From the NCBI GenBank assembly GCA_017433295.1, contig JAFRHL010000010.1:1-64000 (forward strand): DNA of 64,000 nt, given 5' to 3'. Under the pieces are notes generated by a model. It was not told the origin of the DNA. It did no database searches and was given only the letters and a program-made list of their open reading frames with translations. Made by a program: the position numbers and the translations under genes. This DNA is from Eubacterium sp. (GTDB taxonomy: Bacteria; Bacillota; Clostridia; Lachnospirales; Lachnospiraceae). Shown in pieces: positions 1-8,900 of the stretch (positions are counted from its first letter, which is position 1; every line of letters starts with the position of its first letter).

Positions 1-76
1 CACATCCGGCAAGTGAGCTGACCATCATGACGATTGCCACTCCAATAGCCAATGTTTTCATAATTTTACGTTTCAT
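1..76 (-). CDS. Lipoprotein, N-terminal fragment cut by the window edge
   Basis: The minus-strand ATG at 76-74 opens a frame that runs off the left edge after 25 codons. The residues show a lipoprotein signal peptide: a basic start (MKRKIMK), a hydrophobic stretch, and a lipobox ending SSLAGC at residue 25, where a lipidated Cys would become residue 1 of the mature protein. A strong AGGAGG site at 88-83 lies 6 bases before the ATG and fixes the start. The mature domain lies outside the window, so the function (often a substrate-binding protein) cannot be told. Confidence 0.8.
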   Translation of the reverse strand, partial: MKRKIMKTLAIGVAIVMMVSSLAGC

Positions 77-339
77 TTCGAACCTCCTGTGATTCGTCTA
101 ATATTTGTTGACCTCTTGATCACAGTTGGAATTGTAGAAGTTCGTTGTAAAATTCAAAACCAGTGAAGCGTAAAAGGTTCGTAAATATACATACATCTTC
201 TTTTTATCTAGGCAAAAAATACCCTTCTCGTAAGCGCTGTTGCATTTTTCCGTGCTTTACGTCCAATTCCCCGTCATAGAATGCAATACAGTTAAAATGA
301 GCGCCGCCGGAATTCCCAACAGCGCCCTTCTCAACACAA

Positions 340-591
340 TTACTTACACTCTGGGAGTTGCTGACTAATCCAGTGAATTCGCACCCACTCCAGCTCCGCA
401 TCAATCCTGTAAGCCGCCTCAGTCTCATTCAAGCCACCGGAAAGACAGCCCTTCACAGCCCGAAAGCAGTTCTCGGCAGCGTTAAAATAGTTTCTTCCGG
501 CACAATCGTCGTTATCTATCATATCTACGCCGCGCTGAGCAATGTCCTCAATAAAATCAAGCAGCTCATTTGTTCCTACGGTTTTATTCAT
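340..591 (-). CDS. Small hypothetical protein of the mobile-like region (83 aa)
   Basis: I do not recognise this family. The frame stays open further upstream, but the ATG at 591-589 has AGGAGG at 605-600 eight bases before it, giving an 83-residue acidic, probably soluble protein starting MNKTVGTNELLDF. It has no signal peptide, membrane segment or metal motif. It lies 25 bases after the 617-1024 gene on the same strand and probably belongs to the same operon as that gene and the resolvase, so an accessory role in the mobile element is an inference from position only. Confidence 0.6.
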   Translation of the reverse strand: MNKTVGTNELLDFIEDIAQRGVDMIDNDDCAGRNYFNAAENCFRAVKGCLSGGLNETEAAYRIDAELEWVRIHWISQQLPECK

Positions 592-616
592 CCTAATAAC
601 CTCCTTTCGTAATCCA

Positions 617-1024
617 TTAAATGTTGTCGGAAATATCATCCGCAAACTTCTCAATACACTTCGGACAATAACACTTATATGTGTCATTTGGCAGGAAAAT
701 AATATCCTCCAGCTTGTAGCCACAGCCAACGAGAAAAGACGTATACATGTTATGAAGGAGTTTCATACGATCATCACACATTCCAAAGATCCGAAAATTG
801 TTAGGATTGCTGTCAGTCCTAATCGGATGTGTCAAGAGCATATGGAGTCGGTCACGCTGATTTACGGTCAACTCATTGTACGGCCATGTATTAACAATTT
901 CGGTCAAAAAATCAAAGAGAGCTCCATCAAAGGAACACCTGTCTTTTGCTTCTGCAGCATCATATTCATTATCTGGGATGCAACACTTAATACCATTGCT
1001 GAAATATACATTTTTCTTATTCAT
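617..1024 (-). CDS. Hypothetical protein with C-terminal CxCPxC zinc-type motif
   Basis: This 135-residue protein is not a family I can name. The C-terminal part carries YKCYCPKCIEKF, a CxCPxC arrangement that could bind zinc or form a disulfide, and there are further Cys residues in the N-terminal part. No membrane segment is visible. The ATG at 1024-1022 has AGGAGG a few bases upstream (around 1037-1032) and overlaps the last 8 bases of the resolvase gene, which suggests translational coupling. The next gene (340-591) follows at 25 bases. Confidence 0.6.
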   Translation of the reverse strand: MNKKNVYFSNGIKCCIPDNEYDAAEAKDRCSFDGALFDFLTEIVNTWPYNELTVNQRDRLHMLLTHPIRTDSNPNNFRIFGMCDDRMKLLHNMYTSFLVGCGYKLEDIIFLPNDTYKCYCPKCIEKFADDISDNI

Positions 1025-1526
1025 GGATATTTACCTCCTCTTTTTTCTTCCTCCTGCGTTTTTCACGCGTTAACGTGCTTCTACTAATACCGGTTCGCCG
1101 AGCTACCTCGGAGTAGCTATACTCTGAAAGAAGTTCCATAGCATGATCCATCTGTGGTCGCGGATACTTTGGTGGACGGCCATCTACCCGTATGCCCTTT
1201 TCCCGAGCGCTTTCGCGTCCGGCTTGCGTTCGCTCGACAATCATATCGCGCTCGAATTCTGCAAAAGCCAAAAGGACTTGTACAAGTAGCTTGCCCATTG
1301 GGGTGTTGTCCACCGTACCCATATTTATGATATGAATGGTCACCCCTCTGTTCCAGAGATCCTGAACAATTATTCCTCCCTCAACCGCCGTGCGAGCAAA
1401 GCGGTCAAGTTTAGTAACGATCAGCTTATCGCCGGGCTGGAGCTTTTCAAGAAGTCCGGATAAATTAGGCCTGTCCATCTTTGAAGCCTGTCTTGGGGTA
1501 GAGACCCTCGCATAACCGTAAACCAT
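1017..1526 (-). CDS. Serine recombinase/resolvase with internal deletion
   Basis: Resolvase/invertase-family serine recombinases cut and rejoin DNA through a nucleophilic serine. Here the motif YARVSTPRQ carries that serine at residue 7, KLDRFAR and AEFERDMIVERT match the family, and the C-terminus has a helix-turn-helix (YSEVARRTGISRSTL). Oddly, TPRQ is followed after only two residues by KMDRPNL. In intact family members roughly 25-30 residues lie between these, so the first helix and second strand of the catalytic domain appear deleted in frame. I chose the ATG at 1526 because GAGGAAAA lies just upstream; a longer frame to 1577 is also open. Probably an inactive or altered recombinase. Confidence 0.8.
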   Translation of the reverse strand: MVYGYARVSTPRQASKMDRPNLSGLLEKLQPGDKLIVTKLDRFARTAVEGGIIVQDLWNRGVTIHIINMGTVDNTPMGKLLVQVLLAFAEFERDMIVERTQAGRESAREKGIRVDGRPPKYPRPQMDHAMELLSEYSYSEVARRTGISRSTLTREKRRRKKKEEVNIHE

Positions 1527-1618
1527 GGGCTTTTCCTCACTTTCTTTTTGGTCACTACAAATGACCATTGATTTCACTATATTATTTCCAGTTTTACAGG
1601 TATGTTCACAAGTTTTAA

Positions 1619-2545
1619 CTAACGGTCACGCTGGTACTCTTCAACAGGAGCACTGACTACATTACTGATATCCGGCAGACGGCGTTCCATTTTCCGGGAT
1701 GTCATTTTCTGATAGTTCTCCTTGAAGCGATGGTTAAGCGCAGGCATACTAAAATCGTCAGCAAAGCGATCATAGGAAGCCTTTTTTCCAATCCATTCGG
1801 ATTCGGAACTGTCGGCCAGAACAAATGTCCAGCCTCGTTTGGTTTTACGTGATACGGCTACGCCATTTCGGTTCAGAACATCTTCGAAATCTCCAACAGC
1901 CGTAGTCTGAGCGATAGACACCTGAATACGGAGCATCAAATCCTGCATCCAACTGTAACCGTCAGTCTCCCGCGCATGGTCTTGCCGCTTCTTTGCCTCA
2001 GACGGCGCTGCTTTACCACGGCGGCGGCCCGCGTCGAGCTCTATCCCTTGGCTCTCCATAATAGCCTCAGTCTGTTTGCGGAAGATATCATAGCTGGTCT
2101 CACGACCAGATACAGGCTGCAAGGTTGTTGTATGCAGCGCATTCTGGACAACGTGAACATGGACAAGCCCTGCTTTTCCATCTTTCTGAACCACAGCAAT
2201 CCACTGACAATCTGGAGCTATGTTGTTCATAACAGCACCGGTCACGTTCAGCGCTTTCTCGACCCATTCCGGATCGGAAGGAGATATCTCGCGCTCCGAG
2301 AAAGATAGAGTACGGATATATCCCTGAATAGGGTAAGTTCCGGAAAAGCGCTTCCGATATGGTCGGTCTCCAAGAGCAAGCACGTGATTGAACTGCATAA
2401 CAATGCCGTCCTTGCTGCCGGTATCGACGATGCCGCCGCCGCACAAAAGTCCAGCAACGCGCTCGGTTCTCTGTACGGTTTTATCTGTCAGCGGATATCT
2501 GATGCTCCGAGCAATATTTCTCGTAGATTTCATCCATGTGTGCAT
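1619..2545 (-). CDS. Relaxase (MobA/VirD2-like mobilization nuclease)
   Basis: Relaxases nick the origin of transfer and pilot the single strand during conjugation. This 308-residue protein has the histidine motif HVHVVQNAL near residue 128, typical of the metal-binding HxH of the relaxase/mobilization nuclease domain, and an N-terminal KSTRNIARSIRYPL stretch such as carries the start of that domain. It is shorter than many relaxases and lacks the C-terminal primase or helicase parts. GGGAGG lies seven bases before the ATG at 2545. The start overlaps the end of the accessory gene by 16 bases, the usual mobC-mobA coupling. No type IV secretion genes are in view, so the element would be mobilizable rather than self-transmissible. 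Confidence 0.82.
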   Translation of the reverse strand: MHTWMKSTRNIARSIRYPLTDKTVQRTERVAGLLCGGGIVDTGSKDGIVMQFNHVLALGDRPYRKRFSGTYPIQGYIRTLSFSEREISPSDPEWVEKALNVTGAVMNNIAPDCQWIAVVQKDGKAGLVHVHVVQNALHTTTLQPVSGRETSYDIFRKQTEAIMESQGIELDAGRRRGKAAPSEAKKRQDHARETDGYSWMQDLMLRIQVSIAQTTAVGDFEDVLNRNGVAVSRKTKRGWTFVLADSSESEWIGKKASYDRFADDFSMPALNHRFKENYQKMTSRKMERRLPDISNVVSAPVEEYQRDR

Positions 2546-3066
2546 GGCTTCACCTCCCGGTATTCGATTTCGCCCCAGCAGTTCTTGTAGTTGATTTCAA
2601 CCTTGGGGATTGCATTGTCATCATGAAGGATCGCCGCAAGCCGAGCTCCATTTTTATGCCCTTCCGCAAGCGCCGTATCCAAAGCAGATTTCATCTCGTC
2701 CAGCGTCCTCAGTGACTGAGCGCTGCAGCCCTGCACACTTCCAGATCGGATATCTCGGATGAGTGCGGAAACGTTGACACCAATCTTCCGGATTTGTTCG
2801 GCCTGCGCATTCATAGCCTTCGTCAAATGGCAGATTTCTTCGCTTGCGGGCTCCGAAATATCAACTCTGCAAGGGCGGGGCTCTCTGTTGATTTTTCGCG
2901 CATAGAGTAAAAGCCTCTCATAGCCAAACTGATGAATACAGCTATTAAAATACTCGGCTTGAGAGATTTTAAGCTGGTTACATATCAGCTGAATTGTCTG
3001 ATAGTCTTTAATTGGAATACGCGTATGAATGTTTTGAAGCTTACCATGCTGCCTTTTTGAACTCAT
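2530..3066 (-). CDS. MobC-like relaxosome accessory protein
   Basis: This 178-residue protein sits directly upstream of the relaxase and overlaps it by 16 bases. It begins with a basic ribbon-helix-helix-like segment (HTRIPIKDYQTIQLICNQL, then AEYFNSCIHQFG) followed by a helical part with QAEQIRKIGVNVSALIRDI, which resembles MobC relaxosome proteins that bind oriT and help the relaxase nick it. AAGGAGGT lies nine bases before the ATG at 3066. The family call rests on these features and the relaxase neighbour. Confidence 0.7.
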   Translation of the reverse strand: MSSKRQHGKLQNIHTRIPIKDYQTIQLICNQLKISQAEYFNSCIHQFGYERLLLYARKINREPRPCRVDISEPASEEICHLTKAMNAQAEQIRKIGVNVSALIRDIRSGSVQGCSAQSLRTLDEMKSALDTALAEGHKNGARLAAILHDDNAIPKVEINYKNCWGEIEYREVKPCTHG

Positions 3067-3460
3067 TTTATTTACCTCCTTAAAAATCGTTGGTTCCGTT
3101 ACAATAGAACAACAGGTGACGTGTCGTTAATAACGACAGAATGAACCATTCATGTTGTACCGTTACCGGCACACATGACCGCACTTTGTGCTTGGTTCAC
3201 AGAAGGGACGCATCTCTGATGCTTTATGTCCCCTCTGTACTCCCCTATACACGCATACGCATGTGTGCTATATAGCTTTTTCAAAATAACAGGTACAACG
3301 TGTACAGATGTAATTACGTGGGCTACCAGTCTTGCTTTATGGCGTACCTTCTCGAAAAACAAAAAATGTACACGGTAGAAGGCCATCTATGAAGAATTGG
3401 CCATCAGACACGATTTTTGCTGTACCAGTTTTTCTTTCAAAAACAGGTACAACGTTTGCT
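3067..3460. other. Non-coding region upstream of mobC: candidate oriT
   Basis: No convincing gene. A perfect 8-bp inverted repeat, TGTCGTTA/TAACGACA with one central base, lies at 3122-3138, and a smaller GCAC-TTT-GTGC hairpin lies near 3179-3189, beside an AAAGTGCGGTC sequence on the minus strand that loosely recalls known nick regions. The motif GGTACAAC occurs at 3292-3299 and 3446-3453, each inside a 14-bp direct repeat (AACAGGTACAACGT at 3288-3301 and 3442-3455), and inverted at 3154-3161. Hairpins directly upstream of mobC fit an origin of transfer, but the nick site is not identified. Confidence 0.4.
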
Positions 3461-3787
3461 CTATCCTCTGATGCGTGAAATAAGGGATAAGACTTCTTCA
3501 ACTTTGACTGGCTCATAGAAGTCAATCTCTATATCGCCGCACATTACCGTAATTCGCGGTCGAATAGGCAACTCCGCCGGAACCGACAAATCTTTGGGCT
3601 CCTCTGTCGAAGTGTCATTCAACGCTTCGTTGTTCAATTTAGCCAAGGCTTTCTTTGAACGGTAGTATGCATTTCTATCAAGACCATTCCGTTTAATCCA
3701 TTCACTAACCGGCAGACCGCTATTCTCACAGCTCTCCACCCGTGTCCGGTGTTTAGCAATATGCTTCTGCCTCGTTTCTGGTTTCAT
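3461..3787 (-). CDS. IS66-family TnpA-like accessory protein
   Basis: This 108-residue protein has the layout of the small IS66 accessory protein TnpA: an N-terminal helix-turn-helix (SCENSGLPVSEWIKRNGLDRNAYYRSKKAL) and a short C-terminal beta-rich part (RITVMCGDIEIDFYEPVKVEEVLSLISRI). The ATG at 3787 follows a GGAGGAG site; the longer open frame upstream runs through a terminator-like hairpin and is not used. No TnpB or TnpC (the actual transposase) follows, so this is an IS66 remnant or an orphan DNA-binding regulator. Confidence 0.7.
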   Translation of the reverse strand: MKPETRQKHIAKHRTRVESCENSGLPVSEWIKRNGLDRNAYYRSKKALAKLNNEALNDTSTEEPKDLSVPAELPIRPRITVMCGDIEIDFYEPVKVEEVLSLISRIRG

Positions 3788-3823
3788 ATAAATCTCCTCC
3801 TCATGCAAAGATCTAAACAAAAA

Positions 3824-3880
3824 AAGCCCGACAGCTGATACAGACGCAGAGATACTGCATCTATATCGACTGTCGGGCTT
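3824..3880 (-). terminator. Terminator-like hairpin in the leader of the TnpA-like gene
   Basis: An 11-bp perfect inverted repeat, AAGCCCGACAG at 3824-3834 and CTGTCGGGCTT at 3870-3880, with a 35-base loop. Read on the minus strand, the second arm is followed by a run of seven Ts, as in intrinsic terminators. It ends 37 bases before the TnpA-like start, so it is either the terminator of an upstream transcript or an attenuator. A second hairpin (CCACCC/GGGTGG, about 3914-3933) lies just upstream. Confidence 0.6.
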
Positions 3881-3940
3881 GTCGTCAAAAATGTCATCCC
3901 ACTTCGTTGCACATCCACCCCGTCGAACGGGTGGAGTCAA

Positions 3941-4487
3941 CCATGTAGTTTCTCGAAAATGTACCCAAAATATTCAAGATAACATTGCGTAATGCACTGT
4001 TCAGAAGAATAATAACATAGAAAATCGTTTTGTCAATAGGCGGTTTCATGCCTTTCTGTGCTATATGAAGCTCGGTTTTTTTGTGTTTCCGTTCCCAGTC
4101 TTGCTAAAAACCCGGTTATGATAAAATAACATTGAGAAAAAATTTTTTTCAAGAGTTTCAGAAAAGGAACCTCTACGCCTTTACTGTCACAGGCCCCTTC
4201 AACTTCTGTACCACGAAAAAACAGAAGGAGCAAGACTCCTTCTGCATTTTTCCTCGTCATGGTCTGTAATTTTAGGACGTGCACAGGCACGGTTAATTTT
4301 TTAGAATTATTTATTCTGGTACGAATTGTGGTATGGAAATACCACATTCAATTTTTTCAAGACTGGCAAAGGATACGGCTGATTTATTTATATCCTGCCG
4401 TGGCAAACAAATAATATTCTAATCATGCCTCAAAAACTCCTTGAGTTAAAATTATAGTAAAACAGGTTGACGGAACGTTCCCGTCCC
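3941..4487. other. Gene-free junction between mobile-like block and MATE gene
   Basis: I see no gene here; the open frame at 4033-4347 has unusual composition and no ribosome site. The stretch is AT-rich and holds a strong bidirectional terminator at 4222-4244 and a small hairpin GTGGTAT/ATACCAC at 4328-4345. It is the likely right boundary of the mobile-like block, but no attachment-site duplication can be defined from this window alone. Confidence 0.5.
4222..4244 (-). terminator. Intrinsic terminator downstream of the MATE gene
   Basis: A perfect 9-bp stem, CAGAAGGAG at 4222-4230 and CTCCTTCTG at 4236-4244, with a 5-base loop. On the minus strand it is followed directly by TTTTTT, and on the plus strand by GCATTTTT, so it could stop transcription in both directions. 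It lies about 245 bases beyond the MATE stop codon. Confidence 0.75.
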
Positions 4488-5867
4488 TCACGACACCAGA
4501 TTCGTGATCCAGATGCCTTTTCTCACAAGATAATATCCAAAGACCACCTTGATCAGCTCCGCTCCCTGGACGATTGCCAGAATTACCAGGATAGATAAGG
4601 GGCTGAACCGGCATAAAATGTAGGCCAGGGGGACCGAGATGGTCCACGAAAATACACTGTCAAAAACAAATGTGATCATGGTCTTTCCTCCGGACCGGAG
4701 GACAAAATACAGGGTGTTCATCATTCCCTGTATGGGGAAAAATACTGCCAGGATGATGATAAAGGAGCGGGCAAGCTCCCTGACTTCCGCCGTAGTATTA
4801 TAGGCCCGCGGGAAGATGCCGGAAAGGACTATCAGGGCAAAGCTGAGCAGTACACAGGCCAGGCCGTTGAACCATACCAGTTTTAATGCGCTGTCCCTTG
4901 CCGTATCAAACTCCGATGCGCCCAGGAACTGTCCCTCCAGTATACCGGCAGCGGCACCCAGATTGATGAACACTACATTTAAAAGGTTGCAGAGAACATT
5001 TGCTATATTAAGTCCTGCCACCACAGCCAGGCCTTTCCTGGAATAGCATTGCGCCAGGGCCGCAACCCCTGCAGCCCACAGAAATTCATTACAGAAAATG
5101 GGAATGCTTTTCAGGATGATGGGCTTCATGGGCCCTGTCGAAATACGAAGTGTATCAAAAACGTGGGCCAGATAGGGGTATTCATCACTCCTGGCTTTCC
5201 GCCATCCGGCAATGACTGCCAGTTCGACAAAGCGGGATAAGACTGTGGCAATGGCGGCTCCCCTGACACCGAGGGCCGGCAGACCCGCTTTACCGTAAAT
5301 CAGGAGATAGTTGAAAATAATATCCACCGCAACTGAAATAAGGCCGGCAACCATGGGTTCCAGACTGTGGTTGGTCTCACGGAAGCTGCCGGCAAATACC
5401 TGGGTAAGGGTAAATGGAATCAAACCTGCCAGCATGATATCCAGATACTCCAGACCATACTTCATGGCAAGAGAGGGATCAAAAGAGCTGCCTTCCCCGG
5501 TCAGATAAAGCCGGATCAGAAAGGGGCCGCCAAAGAAGAGGACAGCAATTCCGGCAAAGGTTATGAGAAAAGCGATCCACAGTTTCAGCCTGAATACTCC
5601 CGCAAAGCCTTCTTTGTCCCCATGTCCGAAATACTGGGCTCCGTAGATTCCCGGGCCCGACAGGCCGCCGAAAACAGCCAGGTTGAACACAAAGAGGATC
5701 TGGGCGCTGATGGACACTCCCGTGATGCGCTCTGTACCCAGGCTTCCTACCATAAGATTATCAACCAGGACCACCGCATTGGCAATTCCGCTCTGGATCA
5801 TCATGGGTACTGCCAGGCGCAGCGCTTTTTTATATATGCTAATGTCTTTCTGCAAATCCAATTTCAT
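4488..5867 (-). CDS. MATE family multidrug/Na+ antiporter
   Basis: The 459-residue length, about 12 predicted membrane segments in two halves, and the N-terminal signature ALRLAVPMMIQSGIANAVVLVDNLMVGSLGT fit the MATE exporters, which use Na+ or H+ gradients to expel cationic compounds. The second half shows the same fold (ILKSIPIFCNEFLWAAGVAALAQ). The substrate cannot be inferred. The start at 5867 lies only 17 bases from a copy of the 27-bp repeat, so the repeat unit forms its immediate leader; a GAGG about 11 bases upstream is the likely ribosome site. It follows the 1588-residue c-di-GMP gene on the same strand with 77 bases between. Confidence 0.92.
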   Translation of the reverse strand: MKLDLQKDISIYKKALRLAVPMMIQSGIANAVVLVDNLMVGSLGTERITGVSISAQILFVFNLAVFGGLSGPGIYGAQYFGHGDKEGFAGVFRLKLWIAFLITFAGIAVLFFGGPFLIRLYLTGEGSSFDPSLAMKYGLEYLDIMLAGLIPFTLTQVFAGSFRETNHSLEPMVAGLISVAVDIIFNYLLIYGKAGLPALGVRGAAIATVLSRFVELAVIAGWRKARSDEYPYLAHVFDTLRISTGPMKPIILKSIPIFCNEFLWAAGVAALAQCYSRKGLAVVAGLNIANVLCNLLNVVFINLGAAAGILEGQFLGASEFDTARDSALKLVWFNGLACVLLSFALIVLSGIFPRAYNTTAEVRELARSFIIILAVFFPIQGMMNTLYFVLRSGGKTMITFVFDSVFSWTISVPLAYILCRFSPLSILVILAIVQGAELIKVVFGYYLVRKGIWITNLVS

Positions 5868-5884
5868 AAGTAAATGCCTCGGGA

Positions 5885-5978
5885 GGAGACAGGGGACGGT
5901 TCTCTGTCTCCTTTTCCCTCACCCGGCAGTTTTTAAAGAATCCCCTATTCAGGAGACAGAGAACCGTCCCCTGTCTCC
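5885..5978. repeat. 27-bp palindromic repeat, inverted pair 1
   Basis: Copies at 5885-5911 and 5952-5978 in opposite orientation. Each has 8-bp arms GGAGACAG and CTGTCTCC around an 11-base asymmetric core (AGAACCGTCCC or its complement). The right copy forms the last codons of the upstream c-di-GMP gene; the left copy lies in the leader of the MATE gene. Confidence 0.95.
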
Positions 5979-8900
5979 TTCTCCCCTGTCGATTTCAGGG
6001 CCTTTTTATTTTCGTACATTTTCTGATCCGCCCGCTCAAATACTTCGGCTACGCATGTGTCGTTCTCGAATTTTGCCATACCGCATGCAATGACCACCCC
6101 ACCGGACTGCATTGCTTCTGTATTGTGATCTTTCACTTCTCCAAGCCGTTTTCCAAGGCGTAAATAATCGGTTCCCTGGACGATCACCGCAAACTCGTCA
6201 CCACCTATGCGGAATACGGGACTGTGTTTAAAAATATCACAGATGATTTTACAGGCATCCCGGAGGCACTGGTCTCCTGCCTGATGTCCGGCGGTATCGT
6301 TGACCTTCTTCAGATCGTTCACATCAATGATCACGAGGGCGAAGGGCGATTGACGATGTGCCTTAATCTGACGGTCCATACGCTCTTCCGTGACTAAATA
6401 GGCATGTCTGTTTTTCACCCCGGTCAGGGCGTCCAGACTGGCCTGGGTCTGCGCCTGGGCGAGACGTTTTTCCATTTCCTCTTCCTGCCTTACCTGCATA
6501 TCAATATCATTGAGGCCGACAATCAGGCGAGGACCTTCTTTCTCCTCCACCATGGCAGCCTTCATCTGGACATGGACCGGCCTGCCTTCCATCATGAGGC
6601 GGTAGCTGATGGTAAAGATGCCGTTTTGTTCAATCTCAGACAAAATATGTTCCTTAGTGAAAGCTGAAAGGAAACGATTTAGATCCTCCGGATAATTGAA
6701 CTGACCGGCCACTTCCCGGACTTTTTCAAAAAATTTCGTACCTTCTTTTTCCTGGGCAAAACTCGCCGTATAATGGTCCGTTGCGGAAAACTCCCGGTAG
6801 TGGTCCGTTTCCGGGTCCACCACATAAACACAGATAAAATTGCCTGTCAGGGCGTGGAGACGGGCATATACAATACGCTCCTCCATGATCCGTTCCTCTG
6901 CAAGACGCTTTTTCATAAGCTCATCAATATCCGATACAGCTATGACAATAAAACGATTGTCATCTTCGATCCGGGATACTTTCATACTGACATAAAAGGT
7001 TCTTCCATCCTTTATTCTGCGGTATGTCATCTCAAACACCTTAGACTGATCCAGCGCTTTGTCGAGGAACTCCCTGTCCATGGCCTCCACAAAAGCCTTC
7101 TGGTCATCCGGATGCACATACAGCTTTACATCCCTCTTGCAGCCCTCAAAGAAATCTGTGCCCCGGCGTGCCTCTGCCAGCACACCGTAGTCGTCGTCGG
7201 TATGATATTCGATGAGTTCATTGGTATCCATATTGACGTAATACAGGTCCGTATATCCGCGGGCCAGCACACGGGCAATGTGGCTGTAAATGATACTGCT
7301 GCTCCGGGCCTTTTCGTAGGCTTCCCTTGTGGCGTCATTTTCATGCTGGATCCGCATTGCTTCTGTCACATCCTGGCACATACCGAGGATGCAGAGCTGG
7401 CTGTCAAAATTGTAGTATTTGAGTTTTGTTGTCTGAAACTGTCTCTGATTGCCTGCGGCATCCAGCACATCTTCAAAGAAAATGAAGGGCTCTTCCATGG
7501 AGAGGGTTTTCTTATCGTCCTCCACGAAATGGGCCGCCGTCTCGGCGTCAAAGATCTGGGCATCGGTAAGTCCCACCACGCCTGCAGGGTTCTCCTTGTG
7601 GGCATATTCCGCAAATGCCTGGTTGCAGGCAAGATAAATGCCTGTTTTGGCATGCTTGGTAAAGGTCATGCAGGGCATATTATCCAGAAGGGATACAATG
7701 GTATCCTCCAGTTCTGTGGTCTTTGAGATTTCCTTGGCCAGATATTGGGGTTCATCATTCGTCGGATTCATCGTCCTCCCGGAGGCTTTGTCCGAGGGAT
7801 TCCCTTCCTTGCTGACTGCCAGAACTGCCACGGCAACAGCTGTTGTACCCGTAACCGGATTCACGGCTATACGGCGGATCAGGGTATGAACAACGGTATC
7901 CGGTCCCACTTTTTCGTCAATGATGACCCGGTTGCCATCCTTGCCGCACTGAGCCACGGCCTTTAAAAACAGCGATCTACGTTTGTCGGACGCTTCAATA
8001 GTATCTATTTCCTCTGTATCGTAAGGTATCCCCATGGTTCGCTGCAAAAAGTCCCTGTAAGACCGGTTGCAGCGGTTAAACTGCAGCTTTGTCCCGTTGA
8101 CCTCAATGATGCACATGGGCAGAGCGTTGAAATAATGGGTCAGGGCATCATCATTTTCGCTGGAAAGGGAGGAAAAATCATACAGGTTAATGCGGCCGAT
8201 GGAGCTGTAGTAATCTGATTCCTCCGGATTTTCAAACTCCAGCGTGGTCCCCTTTTCAAACAGGGAGACAATTCCCTCAAAGGGAAGGGGTTTTCCATAA
8301 TAATATCCCTGAATTCTTGTACAGCCGATCTCACGCAGAAATTCCACCTGTTCAGCCTGCTCAACGCCCTCACAGATGGTTTCTATACCCAGGCTGATGG
8401 CCATATTTACAAGCTCTGTCAGTATGATCTTGCTTTCGTCCCCGTCATTGAAGCGCTCCATGAAGCGCATATCAAATTTAATAAGGTCAAAGTGAATCTG
8501 ATGAAGCACATCCAGTGAGGAATAGCCGCTGCCGAAGTCGTCCATCCATACCGGGAACCCCAGTTCCTGGAACCGGGCCACCTGCTCCTTCATAAATTCG
8601 AAATTACTGCCGATGACGCTCTCCGTGATCTCAATGGAAAGCAGGGACCGGTCGATTCCCGCCTGGTCTACCCGGCGGCGGATCTCCTCGACAATGTCGC
8701 AGCTTTCAAAGTCCATACGGGACAGGTTGATGGACTGGGGTACCAGATAGAAGCCCGCCTCGGTCTGCTGTTTCATCTTTGCCAGCACCTGATCTACCAT
8801 ATACAGATCCAGCTTATAGATCTGTTTGGATTCTTCCAGGACAGGAATGAAGGATGCCGGGGAGAGGAAGCCCAAAACCGGGTCAATCCAGCGGGCCAGA

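Noticed and set aside
204..428. Minus-strand frame of 74 codons upstream of the lipoprotein
   Set aside because: It overlaps the better supported 340-591 gene and has no good ribosome site.
3150..3525. Two small minus-strand frames
   Set aside because: Unusual composition, no ribosome sites, and overlap with the candidate oriT repeats and the end of the TnpA-like gene.
4033..4347. Minus-strand frame of 104 codons
   Set aside because: It spans a strong terminator hairpin, has no ribosome site and no recognisable domain.
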